In this document: positions 29,059 through 42,200 of the stretch, in pieces | How positions within the stretch are numbered: position 1 is the first letter of the stretch | How the letters are laid out: every line of letters begins with the position of its first letter | Assembly (NCBI GenBank): GCA_000181795.3 | Contig: CM012953.1 | Location: 12,899,520-12,963,519, forward strand | Direction: 5' to 3' | Length of the DNA: 64,000 bases | Source: Trichinella spiralis | Taxonomy: Eukaryota; Nematoda; Enoplea; Trichinellida; Trichinellidae | Notes under the pieces: generated by a model | Database searches by the model: none | The model's input: the letters and a program-made list of their open reading frames with translations, nothing else | Told to the model about the DNA's origin: nothing | Program-made: the position numbers and the translations under genes

Positions 29059-31993
29059 AATTGAATAAGGGAATAAAAAGATCAACAAACAGTCACCGAA
29101 AAAGAATTTTCACTTATTTTCATTCCTACTGTAATTTTAAAAAATTCAAGTTTAATTAATGTTAACTATCTACAGTTCTGCATAGCCGTTATTTCAAATT
29201 TTAATTCCATTAAAATATATTATGTATTATATATTTACATTATATGCATATTTAAAGTATATAATATGCTTTTAATTTTTATGTTTCAAAATGTTCAAAA
29301 ATGTTTCATTTCAAAAAACGTTATACGTACAAAAGCTTTCAGCTTTCAATTTACTTTGAATTACAATTTAATACAAGTTCTCATAATAATTTTTGAATTT
29401 CCTCACTATCTGATCAAAAAAATGCAATACGACATAAATATAAGTCATACTTTTTTTTAATTTTTGGCACTTGATCCACAAGTTTAAAAGTTCTATTTGT
29501 ACTGAATAGCGTATGAAATTTGGAAGTTTACAAATTTAATTATAAATTACACTACATCACTAATTATACTTTTATTACAATTCTCTTTTATATAATGTAT
29601 ATGAATCTTCACTGTTATGAATGTTCATATGATTTTCTGTGAACAGAAAATAATTGTTTTATGGAAAAATTGAAAACATGATTTGATAGACAGATAGATA
29701 TTTGTTTGCAAAAGTGTTTTAAGCTTCACTGATTTATTAATTTTTAAGTCAGTGAAGACATTCCCATATTATGCAGAATATTTCGTTATCATTTCAATGT
29801 TAGCGGCAACATGTTTAATCATTGTTGAGAAAACAAATTGAACCGCATTATTCAGCTTGTGTAAAGTCATTCTTACCAGGCTCGTTTTTATTACTGTTGA
29901 AATGCAAACAGTTTGTTTGATTTAGACATTTACCCCACCCATATAACAGTTTAAGTAAAAGAATAAAATAAAATTTTATTGCTGTTTATTTACATTCTAA
30001 TAAAGCTTTGGGAAACTCAAAAGGCTGAAATTAAGGATTACAATAATAGAAGATTTAAAAGTAAAGATGTATTTCAGATGTAAATTAAAAATTCTATTTA
30101 AAAAATTCAATAAAATTTCCCGTAAGTCAAATTAAAACAGGGAGTAATAAAGGAATAATTTTTTGATTTTTAATTTCAGTTTGAAATTCAGTATCAAATT
30201 AAACATAATTGATTTTATTAGAGTTTATTTTAAATTAAGAGATTTTAGTTGTGCTTTTGATGCATCAGTTAATTAAAGAAAGAAAAATACATAATAAGCG
30301 CTTTTTAAGTAAATAACAATGTATTTTTGTAATATTTATTCAACAATTTCAATAAAAAAAATTTAGTAAAAATGAATATCCAAATATGAATTTAAAACAA
30401 TAAAAATGATCTTAAAAATAAATTAATAGAGCTAGAAATTGAAATGATTAAAAGTGAAATTAATATATGAAAACTAAGTTTATTTAAATGAATGTTCAAG
30501 TGAGTTAAAGCATAAAGTTAAAGAATTGTTCTATTATTCATTTGCTAAATTATAAAACAGACTTATTTATTATTTGATGTTCTTTTTAAAATAAAATTAT
30601 TAATGTTTAATTAACAGAAATTCCCAATTTTATTTTTATAACATTTTAGGTAAATTTTTATATGTAGATTTGTAGGGGTTTAGGCATGTGATATTTCGAG
30701 TTATTAACTTTCATAATATCATATCTGGAAAAGTAAAAATTCAGCATTTTTCAAACTACTGAATGCTGATAGAAAAGCAATTTTGTAACAAAATATAATG
30801 AGATGAAAACAATCACAGTTGTATCATTCTTATTTACAGCACTTATAAGTAATTTTGAAGTTTCAGTTTCACGTCAGAGAAGATATTATCAACTGCGTTT
30901 ACCCCTGAGCTAATCAAAAGTCGTTGAATAAGACAGATGCTTTCCTTCAATTAAATCCTTTCTTATTTACGAATCATCGCTAAAAGCTTACATTTTTGGC
31001 GATAGTATTTTTTGAGAGACAGAAATTTGTATATCTAAAGACAAAAGCAGTATCTATTTTTAAAAAATAATTCTGATTATGTTCTTAATTTGAAAGTGTT
31101 TATAAAAATATGATAAAATGTCATAAAAGTTTATGCAGAGACCTTGAAATAATATCCTACATTTTATAAAAAGAATTAAAGATTGTCATAATAGCACGTT
31201 TTTCTGATGTTTCTTCAATTGCAAACAATCTCCGTTGTAAACGTTGAAATGACTCGTCACTTCTTCAATTAAAAACCAGGTAAAAACTGCAAATATACAA
31301 ATAATAAAAGCTTAAAATATCAAAATGTTTTTAATGTGTCAAAATTTATTCGTATTGAAATTAATAACAGCATACATAATTTAGTTTTATTTATTACGTA
31401 TTCATTAATTAATATGCTGACAAACTAGTGAACTTTAAATTGCACTAAACTAAGTTTTCAGAAATAATAGATTAAAAGGCCATATTTATTATTGTGTACA
31501 CTTTTAAATACGTAAAATTTCTTGAATTTACAAATTAACAATCTAATTATTATTTCGCGAAGCTCGATCATGAATATTAAAATTTTTGAAAAATAACGAT
31601 TTTTTTACAAAAAGTAAAAAAATAATAATTCACATTGTTTTCGCAACTATTATGAAAATTTATTTTGCCAAAATATTCAATTTATCAAACAAAATGTAAT
31701 AATAATTTAAAAATTAAAAATGTCTTTCAAATTTTAAAGTGCTACACTGAATTATTTTGAAGGAAGGTGCAATACAGCACAATTTAAAAAGCAGATATGT
31801 ATAGCACGTTTATTATTTTAATATCGTGAGTTTTAATATCTTTTTAAACAGTAAAATTTGTTTAAAAGATGTATGTAACAGTGGTTTTAGAATATGCTTC
31901 AAACAAGGATGCTACAGTTTAAACCAAATAGTTTAAAATGTGCTTGAATTGAGCATAGTGCAGTTGAAATTTTCAACGAATCATTTGAATACA
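29059..31993. other. 2.9 kb spacer between divergent RING1 and GDPD1
   Basis: Very AT-rich, with no frame above about 65 codons and no recognisable exon. RING1 and GDPD1 are transcribed away from each other, so the stretch should contain both promoters, but no motif stands out. Confidence 0.6.
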
Positions 31994-33646
31994 ATGGAGG
32001 CGTTCTGGTTGGTGGTTGCAACGACTGTTATAATTTATATACTTTTCTGTGCGTACGCTATTCAAAATCCCCCAAAATATGTTATGATGAAAGCTCCTGC
32101 TTTCAAAGCAAAGATTATAGCTCATCGTGGCGGTAATATGTGAAACTAATAATTTTAATCTGAACTGCTTTGTGAATATTCGCTTGAAGGTGAATTTTAT
32201 TTAGGCGCAGGTGAACATGTCGAAAATACACTATCAGCCATGTTATTGTAAGATTTTTATCCATAAACATTAATTAAAAAATTCATTGTAAAATGTTTTA
32301 GAGCTGCTGAAAAAAAAGTTGATATGCTTGAACTGGATGTTCATATTACAAAAGATGAACAAGTAGTAGTTTGTCATGACGACCACTTATTGCGTGTTGC
32401 AGGAGTCGACAATTATATTTCCAAACTCAATTACAATGTATGTAAGAAATTTTATTATATTTAAATTTTTTGAAATTTTATATTTAGGAACTTCCGTTTC
32501 TGAAAAATAATATCCCTCTTGATGAGCACTCAGGTAGAATATTAAATCTTCATGAACAAATAAATAAAAAAGAATTTCTCCAGAAGTGCCTGGTGGTTCA
32601 ACGCAGAATCTGATGGATAGAAGAATACCATTGTTGGAAGAAATTCTTAAGCAAACTTATCCAATTCCAGTAAATATTGACATTAAAATAAATAATGACA
32701 AGCTTATTGAAAAGGTAAACAGTGCTTTATCATTTGCTTTACTTTTCTCATCATTATTCTGAAAAGACAATGAAGAGTCTTTATTAAACAGCATATTCAA
32801 ATTGCTCCCAAGCAATTTTTCATTAAAAGTAGAATAAAATAATTTGCATGTAGACAGCAGAAATTGTAAGCATTTCTAAGAGAGAAAATTCCGTGGCATG
32901 GGGAAATTTTGATGAAAAAATTGTTCGAAAGTTGCATAAAGCAGTATGTTAATTTCATTCATCTTTTTAAACTTTATTTTACTACTTTTCCTATTTTAGA
33001 ATCGAAATGTGAATCTTATATGCTCTACTAGGACTGTACTAAAAATTATTTTCTTCTTTTATATTGGGCTTTTACCATTCATTCCTTTAAAGGAAAATTT
33101 TTTGGAATTACCCATGCTGACGACCCTTTATAAGTATTGTACATATTGCTACTATTGCTCATTTTTGGTAATATTAAAATAATATAATTTAGACGATCAG
33201 GTTACTGCAACAAATTCCGTCCTGTTGTATTAAAAATTTTAGCTGTAGCAGACTGGTAAGACATGAACACAATACGTATTTTGAAAAGATTTTTTTGTAC
33301 TTTAATTTTTAATTATTGCGTTATATGACTTGAAACATGAATATATTTTTTATAAATTCAAATGTAAGTGATTTATTTCTTAAATTTAATAATTCTTTTA
33401 GTATAGTAAAAATTTAGTATTTTTGCTGCATGTTTTTTAAATTGCAGGCTACTTTTAAATCCAGTGTTGTTTAAACATTTGAAAAAACGTGGCATGCAAA
33501 TTTTCCTCTGGGTTCTGAACACTCCAGAAGAGTTTGAGCACGCTTTTCAAGTTGGAACTGATGGCATTATTACTGATTACCCAACGCTTTTGTCAGATTT
33601 TATCAAAAATAGAGACAATTTGTCGAAGATTACGATTGATATATAA
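31994..33646 (+). CDS. GDPD1: GDPD1/GDE4-type glycerophosphodiester phosphodiesterase, 326 aa, 9 exons
   Basis: By homology to mammalian GDE4/GDE7, a membrane-bound lysophospholipase D-type enzyme that hydrolyses glycerophosphodiesters such as lysophospholipids and N-acyl species, probably at the endoplasmic reticulum. Exons: 31994-32132, 32205-32247, 32302-32437, 32488-32533, 32584-32714, 32854-32943, 33000-33133, 33193-33255, 33448-33646. The N-terminus is a membrane anchor (about residues 4-22). Catalytic TIM-barrel landmarks: AHRGGAGEHVENT with His44, ELDVHITKDEQVVVCHDD with Glu71, Asp73 and His86, then INIDIKINN, a hydrophobic IIFFFYIGLLPFIPL segment that is typical of the GDPD1/3 subfamily, and the closing IFLWVLNTPEE..GTDGIITDYPT block. 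Length matches human GDPD1 (314). AATAAA hexamers at 33811 and 33823 lie about 170 bases after the stop. All introns but the eighth are short. Confidence 0.93.
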
Positions 33647-35010
33647 AATCAACGTCGAGCAAAGATTTTTTAAAATTGTTATTCAATTTCAAATTTTTAT
33701 TAAATCTTACAACATTTGCAACAATATAGTTATGCATTGCTTTTACTTATTTAGCAGTTTATTTGCAAAATGCCTAGTTATTTCAAATAATCTAATTTAA
33801 TTTTATTGAAAATAAAACATAAAATAAATTTATTATTAATACGCATATAAATTCAACAACCATTATAAATGAAATGAAATGGAATGCACTGAAAATAAAA
33901 TATATCAAAATTTTGTGGACCAGTCACTATAATGCACTGGAAATTCTAGATTTAAGGTAAGTTGATGAAAAAACAAATACAAATTGTTAAATGCAGTAGC
34001 AAATGACAATAAAATAGTGGATAGAATGTCAAATCTGCAAACCCATGTATTTGGATGGGAATGTTTAAGAAAGCGGTTACTGCGAAGCTAAGAAATCGGA
34101 ACTAAAGATACATAATCAGGAAGGTAATTAAACACTGTTTCTCGCAAAAAATCTACTATCTAATTCTCGCTGTATCGCTAAATTTCATCATATTTATTTT
34201 ATAATATTATTTTTAATGTACAACAATAAATTATAATTTGAATTATTTCACCTATAATATGCATTACTAAGATGATTTTTAATAATCATTTAAAAATAGA
34301 GGAATTTCGAGAAAATTGAAATAAAAAAAGGAATTATATAATTTATCAAAAATAAAATATATTTTTTAAAACAAAATGCGTCAGGATTTTTTATTTATTT
34401 TAGCAGTCGCCAGTTTTTGATAATCATACTGTACAGTTCTTATTAAACTTTACTTTTTATAATTACAGTATTCCAGACGTTTGTTTTTCATAATTAGCAT
34501 TTTTTGTGTTTTATTATTTGTTCATATGTTTATATATAATTTAACAAATTACAGTTAGCAGATTTCCAAAAAAATTATTTTCTTTTATTGTGTGGAACAT
34601 GATTCATTCTGCATGGTGCTTATTGTTTCCTGTTTAGTAGACTTTGTTTATGATCGATATCAGTTTTAGACGAATTAATTATGTTAAATAAATGTGCTGG
34701 TTTCTGTAATTTTTGTCTTTTATTGTTTATTCTTTTTCAGGGAAATTTATAATTTGAAACAATATTATTTTGTGCTTTTTTTGATGTTTTGATTGTTGAA
34801 ATAATTTTTATTTAGTAATAGTTTTAGCATTGTAACAAGTGGGTTAAATGAATTGCGTTATCAGATTTTTTAATGCTTGTTTGCTACATTGCTTTGAATT
34901 TATTTTTTTTGATAAAATTTGAAACTTGGAATAAATTGTCTTGCAATTCATATAAGCGACTGCAATTTCTTAATAGTTAATTGTGTGGATTATAATTTTA
35001 GAATTTGGTC
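33647..35010. other. Spacer between GDPD1 and PRPF31
   Basis: The first 200 bases are GDPD1 3' UTR with poly(A) signals. The rest is AT-rich with no coding signal, and ends in a splice-acceptor-like site next to the PRPF31 start. Confidence 0.6.
34988..35001 (+). other. Splice acceptor just upstream of PRPF31 start codon
   Basis: A TATAATTTTAG acceptor ends at 35001, nine bases before the PRPF31 ATG (35011). It is either the end of a 5' UTR intron or a trans-splice (spliced leader) acceptor; the sequence alone cannot tell which. Confidence 0.55.
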
Positions 35011-36513
35011 ATGTCCTTAGCTGAGGAATTGTTGGCCGATTTGGAAGAAGGTGATGATGATGATTATAACGTAGCAGAAGAAGCAGCAGAAGGAGAAGAA
35101 AAGGAAACGCGTACCAGAAGCATTTATAACCGGGTTACAGCAGTTGCACATTTGCTGCACAGTGATCATTTTCAGGGTATAATGCAGAGAATTGCGGATA
35201 GAATGGAAAATAGTCATTTGACTAGTATTTCTGGACCTGTGGAATCGCATCCTGAATATTTGCTGATTGTTGACGCGAATGGCTTAGCAGCGGAAATCGA
35301 TAATGAAATTGCGGTGGTGCACAAATTTGTTCGCGACAAATATGCGAAACGTTTTCCCGAATTGGAATCACTTGTTCAAATGCCGATGGAATACGTCGCT
35401 TGTGTAAAAGAGCTTGGCAATGATATTTTGGACAAAGCGAAGCACAATGAACAATTGCAAAATATTTTGTTGCCTTCGACTGTAATTGTGATCAGCGTTA
35501 CTGCTTCGACAACACAAGGTGAATGTTTGACAGACGAAGAGTTGGCAATAGTGATGGAAGGCTGTGAGATGGCGATTCAACTGAACGATGCAAAATTGAA
35601 AATTTATCAATTTGTCGAATCTAGAATGCATTGTATTGCGCCGAATTTGTCGGTCATTTTAGGGCCAGAAATTGCGGCGAAATTAATGGGAACCGCTGGT
35701 GGAATAACACAACTGAGCAAGATTCCAGCTTGTAATGTTCTGATACTTGGATCACAAAAACGAACGCTAAGCGGGTTCAGCTCCACAACCATTTTACCCC
35801 ATACTGGATATATTTATTATACTCCTCTTGTACAATCACTTCCGGCCGATTTGCGACGCAAAGCTGCTCGACTAGTCGCTGCCAAGTGCACTTTAGCTGC
35901 TCGAATAGATTCGGTGCATTCGCATTCGGATGGATCAGTTGGTCTGAAACTTGCAGAAGAGGTGCGAAGTAAATTTGAAAAATGGCAAGAACCACCGCCC
36001 AAGAAATTAATCAAGCCTCTTAGCAAGCCTTTGGATCAAGCGAGCAAAAAGCGCGGCGGTCGACGAATACGAAAAATGAAAGAGCGTTTAGGTTTGACGG
36101 AGCTGAGACGTAAAGCGAACCGGATGAATTTTGGCCAAATCGAAGAGGACATACTCCAAGAGCACATGGGCTTTTCGTTGGGCCAGGCTAAAACTGGTGG
36201 TCCAGGCGGACGCCTTCGGGCACCGCAAGTTGATCAGAAGAGTCGAGCACGTATGTCGAAAACACTGCAGAGGAATATGCAAAAGCAGCAGAGTACTTTT
36301 GGAAGTGTAACTAGTGTTCGTCGACAATTAGCTGGAACCATTTCTACAGTAACTTTCACTCCTGTACAAGGTTTGGAAATTGTCAATCCACAAGCAGCCG
36401 AAAAGGACAAGTCGGCGGAAGCAGCTAGTGCGAAATATTTTCGAGAGGATGCGGAATTTATCAAAGTCGAGACGCCAATTCCTGGCCATCATCATAATCA
36501 TCAATCGAAGTAA
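35011..36513 (+). CDS. PRPF31: PRPF31, U4/U6 snRNP splicing factor, 500 aa, single exon
   Basis: Binds the 15.5K-U4 snRNA complex and bridges the U4/U6.U5 tri-snRNP through PRPF6; essential in the nucleus. The protein is collinear with human PRPF31 (499 aa) from start to end. It opens MSLAEELLADLEE, followed by an acidic stretch and the NOSIC/coiled-coil region; the Nop domain has IAPNLSVILGPEIAAKLMG and the conserved AGGITQLSKIPACNV and LGSQKRTLSGFSST; the C-terminal Prp31 tail has basic nuclear-localisation-like RGGRRIRKMKERLG, LRRKANRMNFG and FREDAEF. The start was taken at 35011; two codons earlier is a TTG, not an ATG. The tail ends in a His-rich HHHNHQ. The coding region has no intron at all although every conserved neighbour is split many times, and its base composition is richer in GC than the flanks. 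Confidence 0.97.
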   Translation: MSLAEELLADLEEGDDDDYNVAEEAAEGEEKETRTRSIYNRVTAVAHLLHSDHFQGIMQRIADRMENSHLTSISGPVESHPEYLLIVDANGLAAEIDNEIAVVHKFVRDKYAKRFPELESLVQMPMEYVACVKELGNDILDKAKHNEQLQNILLPSTVIVISVTASTTQGECLTDEELAIVMEGCEMAIQLNDAKLKIYQFVESRMHCIAPNLSVILGPEIAAKLMGTAGGITQLSKIPACNVLILGSQKRTLSGFSSTTILPHTGYIYYTPLVQSLPADLRRKAARLVAAKCTLAARIDSVHSHSDGSVGLKLAEEVRSKFEKWQEPPPKKLIKPLSKPLDQASKKRGGRRIRKMKERLGLTELRRKANRMNFGQIEEDILQEHMGFSLGQAKTGGPGGRLRAPQVDQKSRARMSKTLQRNMQKQQSTFGSVTSVRRQLAGTISTVTFTPVQGLEIVNPQAAEKDKSAEAASAKYFREDAEFIKVETPIPGHHHNHQSK

Positions 36514-36801
36514 TAATTATCTGTTCATTAAGAAAATATCAGTGAATCTTTTATTTTTTTTTGAAAAATTTATTATTGTAAAATTAAATATTTTTTTAAT
36601 TAAAAAAGATAGAATTGTAAAACTTTGTAAAAATTATATTGTCCATTCTGTCAAACTGTGTGCATTCACTCACAAGTAATTTTTGATTGCAATGAATAGC
36701 AAAAAATGTCATTTGAAGAAAAATATGAATATTTTTAATTTTGGTCTGTACATTTTATTATTGAGCTGTTATATTAAAAAAAATTTCGTCTAAATTTCAA
36801 T

Positions 36802-39800
36802 TCAATGTCTTTCATCAATCACTTCAATGAACCGAATAGTATTGTCGCTTGTTTCTCTTTTCGAACCAAGTTCATGGAAAACAAATAATAAAAAAGAGAT
36901 GACCAGAATTGCGCAGGTGGAATAAATTTTATATTCCATAAATCCAAAAGGTTTGATCAAAAATCCAATGCTCATTCCCAGTGCTCTAACGGAGTGATAT
37001 ATGGTAAAAGAAAATTGCCAACGTTCTTGAAGAGTTTCATACAATATTTCTAAAAACGGATCGTACTTAATATGAAGTTATAAATTTCACAGTTTCTCAC
37101 TTACTTTGGCCCAATATTTGCCAAATTGTCTGTCCAACACTCCAAGTTATTGTAATAACGTAAAAAATGGCCAGATCCTCATCAGTTGGATTCCATATTC
37201 TCAATACAAGCAAGCCACCGATGTGGCAGCTCAAGCCAAGCCATATAAAAGTAGCTTTGCTGAGATGAGTCACAGTAAGCATCAAAAAAATACTAAACAA
37301 TGCGCTAACCAAACTGTAGCTGAACAATACATATCCAGTGATTGATATCGAAGTTGTGCATGCTATATATGCCTACAATTGAATTTCTGCTTTTAAAATT
37401 GATTTATCAGCAAAAAGTAATGCTCATAAGTAGCATAAAGAAAAAAAGAAAAAAATGCAACGATTCAGTTCTTCTTACAAATTTTATTAATGGAAATTTT
37501 ACATTTTAAAGCTATTAAAAAATTTAAGCTGTCATTAGAATCTAATAATTGTATTACAGTAGTGATTGACTGCACTTAATATTGAAAACTGTTCCCTACA
37601 ACAACAAGATACAAATAAATGAGATTCAATAAACTATATTTGCATGATATATTTTAGCAATTTATTATGTTAATAAATTTTATCATGAAAATAATTCAAT
37701 ATGGAAATTTAAAAAATTTTAAGTTACTTGACATATCAAAAATTCAAGCTAGAAAAATAAATGTGATAATTGCTTTTTAACAAATTTCATTATCTTACAT
37801 GGAAACTCAAATAATAGGGATATTTTCTCTGCATATTAAATGCATTCTTCAATTTTTCTTTTCATTACTACTGAAAAATGACGTTAATATACAATATATA
37901 TGGATAGGGAAAAAGTTAAATTGTGTTTTTCATAAATGAAGACAGAATATATCAAAAAACTTTGTTTGCTTGCTTTTTGTCTGGAAAATTGTTTTTAATT
38001 TATTTCGATAACAATTTTAAAAGTTGACTAATAATTACAGTGTATAATTGTATTAGCAGTTTATGAGATTTTAAATTAACAACAATTTTATACAATATAT
38101 TACTGATAAAATTTTAAAATTTTACAATATTTTGAAATCAGATAAAAATAGTAATAAATGCGGACAGAGGTTTAATTTATCATAAATCATATGCGTCCTT
38201 TAAATCAATGCAAATTTGTCAGTAAAATAATTAAAAATTCAATTTTTAAATTTTAAATTATTAGCTGAAATTTCCATGCATTAATTTTTGAAGAATGTTT
38301 AAGTGTGAAGTTGAGGAATAAGTGTGCTCATTATATTTTTCTTGTGTCGATTTAAAATGCATTTTATAATCCTGCATGCTCGTTTAGCTTACTGGACAAT
38401 TATTTATTTAACTGATTTATTTTCAGCAACATCTCATCAAATTATGAGATGATTTTTCGCGCTAAGTTCATTTTTCTTCATAATGCATTAGAACAATGAC
38501 TTCATCAACAATTTTGGACTAAAGCATGGAGCACAATTTAAAATTTACATTCTTATTATTCAAATGTTGTTTCTGAAACATGTTAACAAAATATATCATT
38601 TGCAATAGCTGATACTGCAGGGCAATCATTCCACGGAAGTTTCTTTACGCAAAATACTTATGGTTCATATTTCAAATGAAAGATTTTTTTAATATGAAAA
38701 AATATTAAAAAAGAATAAGCGTATACGATAAACAAATAATTTAAAGTGTGGCTAAAATGCAATATTACAGCAGTGTATTATTAGCTCAGTTTATAGTTGT
38801 AGTTAATGAAGCGGTCAGACATATGATTAGTATGATAAAGATGCGAATGAAAAAAGTAGTTGGCAAGCAAGCAAAACAATTATTAATTTGTTCAGTATAG
38901 CTTTGCAAAAATTACATTATATTTTATGCATGTCAACATGTTTATGGAGAAGAAAAACAAAAATTTACTGACCAATAAGCTTAATTGGGAAAGCAATAAA
39001 TAAAACCTTTTATGCAGCTTACATCATCTGCACTAGGGCGTTATTTGATAATAAAATGAAACTTTCGCAATAAGGGGCATAGCAACGCTACAGATGAGTT
39101 CAATTTGATGTTCCTCGATGGGCAGAAGTTATTGATATCGATTTATGTAGTTTTAAAGTTATTAGTTTGTAAGAAAAAATATTTGTTTGTAAAAACATCA
39201 TCAACAACAACAAGAAGAGAACAAGAAATCACCAATTACTTACTTCAACTACATCAGCCATTAAAAACGCTTCGCTGAATCCTGTGTAGAAAAAAAGCAT
39301 AACTTTTCTGAAAATACATTTGTAGCTGAAGGTTTGCATAATGCTGTAAAACCTCCAACGTGTTGCAGTGCTATACGCATTTGATGGAAAAAAATCAGAC
39401 TGATCCAAAAAAAGCAAAACTAAAGCAATTGCAGATGCAATCCATGCAAGACATAATGGTAGTACATGCCATCCCAGTGGGGCTAGATAATCAGATTTCC
39501 GTGAAACTAAAAATGTAGCTAGACTGAACGATGAAGCACTTGTATAATGGCATCCCCGTTTTTCAGAGTTGACCATAACCAAAGGATACTGGGTATAATT
39601 TTTACCGCTTTCTACACCTAAACCAAATTCCAACAAGAATCCAAGTGCCCAACCGGTGTAAGTAAATGCATAATAGATGCATAAAAATCGTTGAATGCAA
39701 CAATCTTTTGACTTTGGCGAACCTCTGACATAGCGGTTAGCTGCTTCGATGATGTAAGTATCCGGTGCACCCCATAGCAGACCTTGGCCTAATCCAAGCA

Positions 39801-40116
39801 GTATGCAAGCTGGGATAATAATTGAATACTGATAAAATGAAATGCTGAAAATAAGCAAAGCAGCCATAGCATAGGCGGGCGCCAGAACTAATTTGTAGGG
39901 AATTTTCGGTAAAAATAGGCCATTCATTAAGGCTGAACCAGCACTTACAGCATAAAGCAAGCTGAATAGAACAGACGAGATGTTACCTATTTCTGGCAGA
40001 ATGCACAGATATGTTCTCAGCGGAATAAAGCATCCACAATAACACATAGATGAACAGCTTAACACTAGCACATTCTTTACCACTTCCAGACTTATTTTCC
40101 AATCTTGGCTGAGCAT
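36802..40116 (-). CDS. UNC-93/UNC93A-family major facilitator protein, 462 aa, 3 exons
   Basis: Polytopic membrane protein of the UNC-93 branch of the major facilitator superfamily. C. elegans UNC-93 is an accessory subunit of the SUP-9 potassium channel; UNC93A is poorly characterised. Exons: 40116-39244, 37372-37105, 37049-36802. About ten to twelve hydrophobic helices are visible. Landmarks: N-terminal VVKNVLVLSCSSMCYCG, the motif ACILLGLGQGLLWGAPDTYI (family: 'LLGLGAAxLWxxQGTYLT'), and in the C-terminal half GYVLFSYSLVSAL, LRIWNPTDEDLAIFYVI and VGQTIWQILGQ, which parallel UNC93A's 'LLLWRPRxDHLAVFFV..LWGVADAVWQTQ'. The large first exon covers about two thirds of the protein, then a 1.9 kb intron intervenes. 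Which family member it is, and any channel partner, cannot be told from sequence. The gene converges on PRPF31 with 288 bases between stops; an AATAAA signal lies at 36754-36759 on its strand. Confidence 0.87.
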
Positions 40117-42200
40117 CTTTATTCTTCTTGTATAATTTCTGTTCTTTGTTGCTGTTTTTTTAATTATAAACTGAAACTACAAAAATAAATGAACCGTAAA
40201 TGTAAAATTTCAATAAGTAATAATAATTTCAAAAGCAGAAAACAACATTCATCATAAAATAATGCTACAGTAGACTGGAATTAAAGACTTAGTGAAAGTT
40301 TTGAGAATATTTTAGATCAAAGGAGCATTTCTGAGATGTCGGTTTGGTTAAAGTGCAATTTCGATTTTTCACTCGTAAAGTGATCCGTTATAAACTTTGC
40401 TCGACGACAGCCAATCAACGTTCAGTGAAAAGCAAGCCGACAAAACCCGCTAACGAGTTTGATCTTTGCAACTTGTTTTGATCGCTTCACCAGAACTTTG
40501 TTTATTTTGAAAAAATTATTTTTTCATAAAAAAGTAATATTCAGCAAATCAACATTTTTCTAAATCATTGGCAAAATTTTATGGCATGGATGATTTTTCT
40601 GTTGAAATTTGATAAAAGCAATACTCATAATCAGATGTACAGGAAGTTATCAAACGCAGTAATCACTCTCTTCATATGTGATAAAACTTTGTCAACTTTT
40701 AAAAAGTCAAAACTGATATGCTTATAAAAATTATTTTTTACAAGATATAAAGTCCAATTTTGAAGCATAGCAGCTGGTTTTTTGAAATAATCAAGGTTTT
40801 CAATTATTTTCATCATTTATATTTAAATGAAAAACAAAAATCTCATACAAATTATTTTTATGCGAATTAAGTGCAAGTTAATTGTTTATAATGACCGAAT
40901 TAATCGCACAAAGCAGATATTGAAATGTTTATTTACAACGTATGCATTTTACAAAATTGAAAATGTTTAATGTGCATGCAAATAAAATCAGCAAGAGTCG
41001 TTCAGAATGTCAATTTGGACAAACATGCTTTCGCCGGTGACGTGTTAAGCGTTTAATCAAGTGCTAAAAAACACAGTAATCAAATTTTTATACAACGAAT
41101 TTTAAGTACTGCTTTATAGCAGTGGTAAACAAACAATAAAAACATAAAAGGGATAATGCAATTTGCTTCAACAATTAGGATTCAAATCATTTCGATTAAG
41201 GGGTGAACATTATTTATTACTACAGATTACGACAACAGAGATTGCAAGTTTTCAAATAATCATTAATTTTGAAAAATGCTTAATATGCATAAGCTGAATT
41301 TTAACACAGAACAACAGAGCAACTTGATCCGAGAATTCCAAAGGGAATTGCTCTTTTTGCTCTGTCTACAGAATTGCAAAATCGAAGAAAATAGCTAATT
41401 AAGCAGCTTTGTTCAAGTTTCATTCATCCATAATTTTCAAACTGTTTATTAATGAATTCAGTAATTATGTTAATGAAAGAAAAAATAATTTCATTGTAAA
41501 TTAATTTAACAGTTGGCAAAGGAACTTTCAATGAAACGTTGAAAATGAATATCTACCATTTAGTGAAATCAAGTAATGCAAAAAAAAGAATGGAAATGAA
41601 AACTCCTCTCATAAATTAATCTACTGTTCACCAATACACAGCTAATTACTAATTCAAAAGGATAATGATACTAATAATTTACAAGATAAATAACTGACTG
41701 CATCAGAAAAAATCTGTTATGCCATATTTTATTTTGAATAAATTAAAAGCATTAAAAAACACTTTACTTAAATTAAATCATGCTTTTCTACGCTTAAAGT
41801 CGCTTGGCTTGTTTGATTAAATTTAATAACACGATTATCTGTGATGAAAAAAGTGAAATAAACAACAAAATATTCTTTTATTTTATAAATTTCAAATTAA
41901 TTTTACGCACGCATGATTTTTTATATTGCCATTATTGTGTAAATGAGAAAGATTCAGTTTGAAATGAAAAAAAAGGAAAGCTAAATGCGTCACAGATTAG
42001 CTGACTAAAAACAAACAAATTGTTAAATAATTTTGCTTCATAACAACAACAACAACAACATCACATTATTTATATTAAAAAGCACGCGATCAAGAAAACC
42101 AAGGAAATATATAAAGACATTTATTGCAAAAAACTAATATTCAAGCTATTAGTACTGATACTGCTAAAAATTAGTACATATTAAAAAACATTTAAATAAA
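40117..42200. other. Spacer between UNC93-like start and CLPB stop
   Basis: No gene is seen. A patch of higher GC at about 40370-40500 with a CCAAT box sits roughly 300 bases upstream of the UNC93-like ATG and is the probable promoter region. A minus-strand AATAAA at 42120-42125 serves CLPB. Confidence 0.55.
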
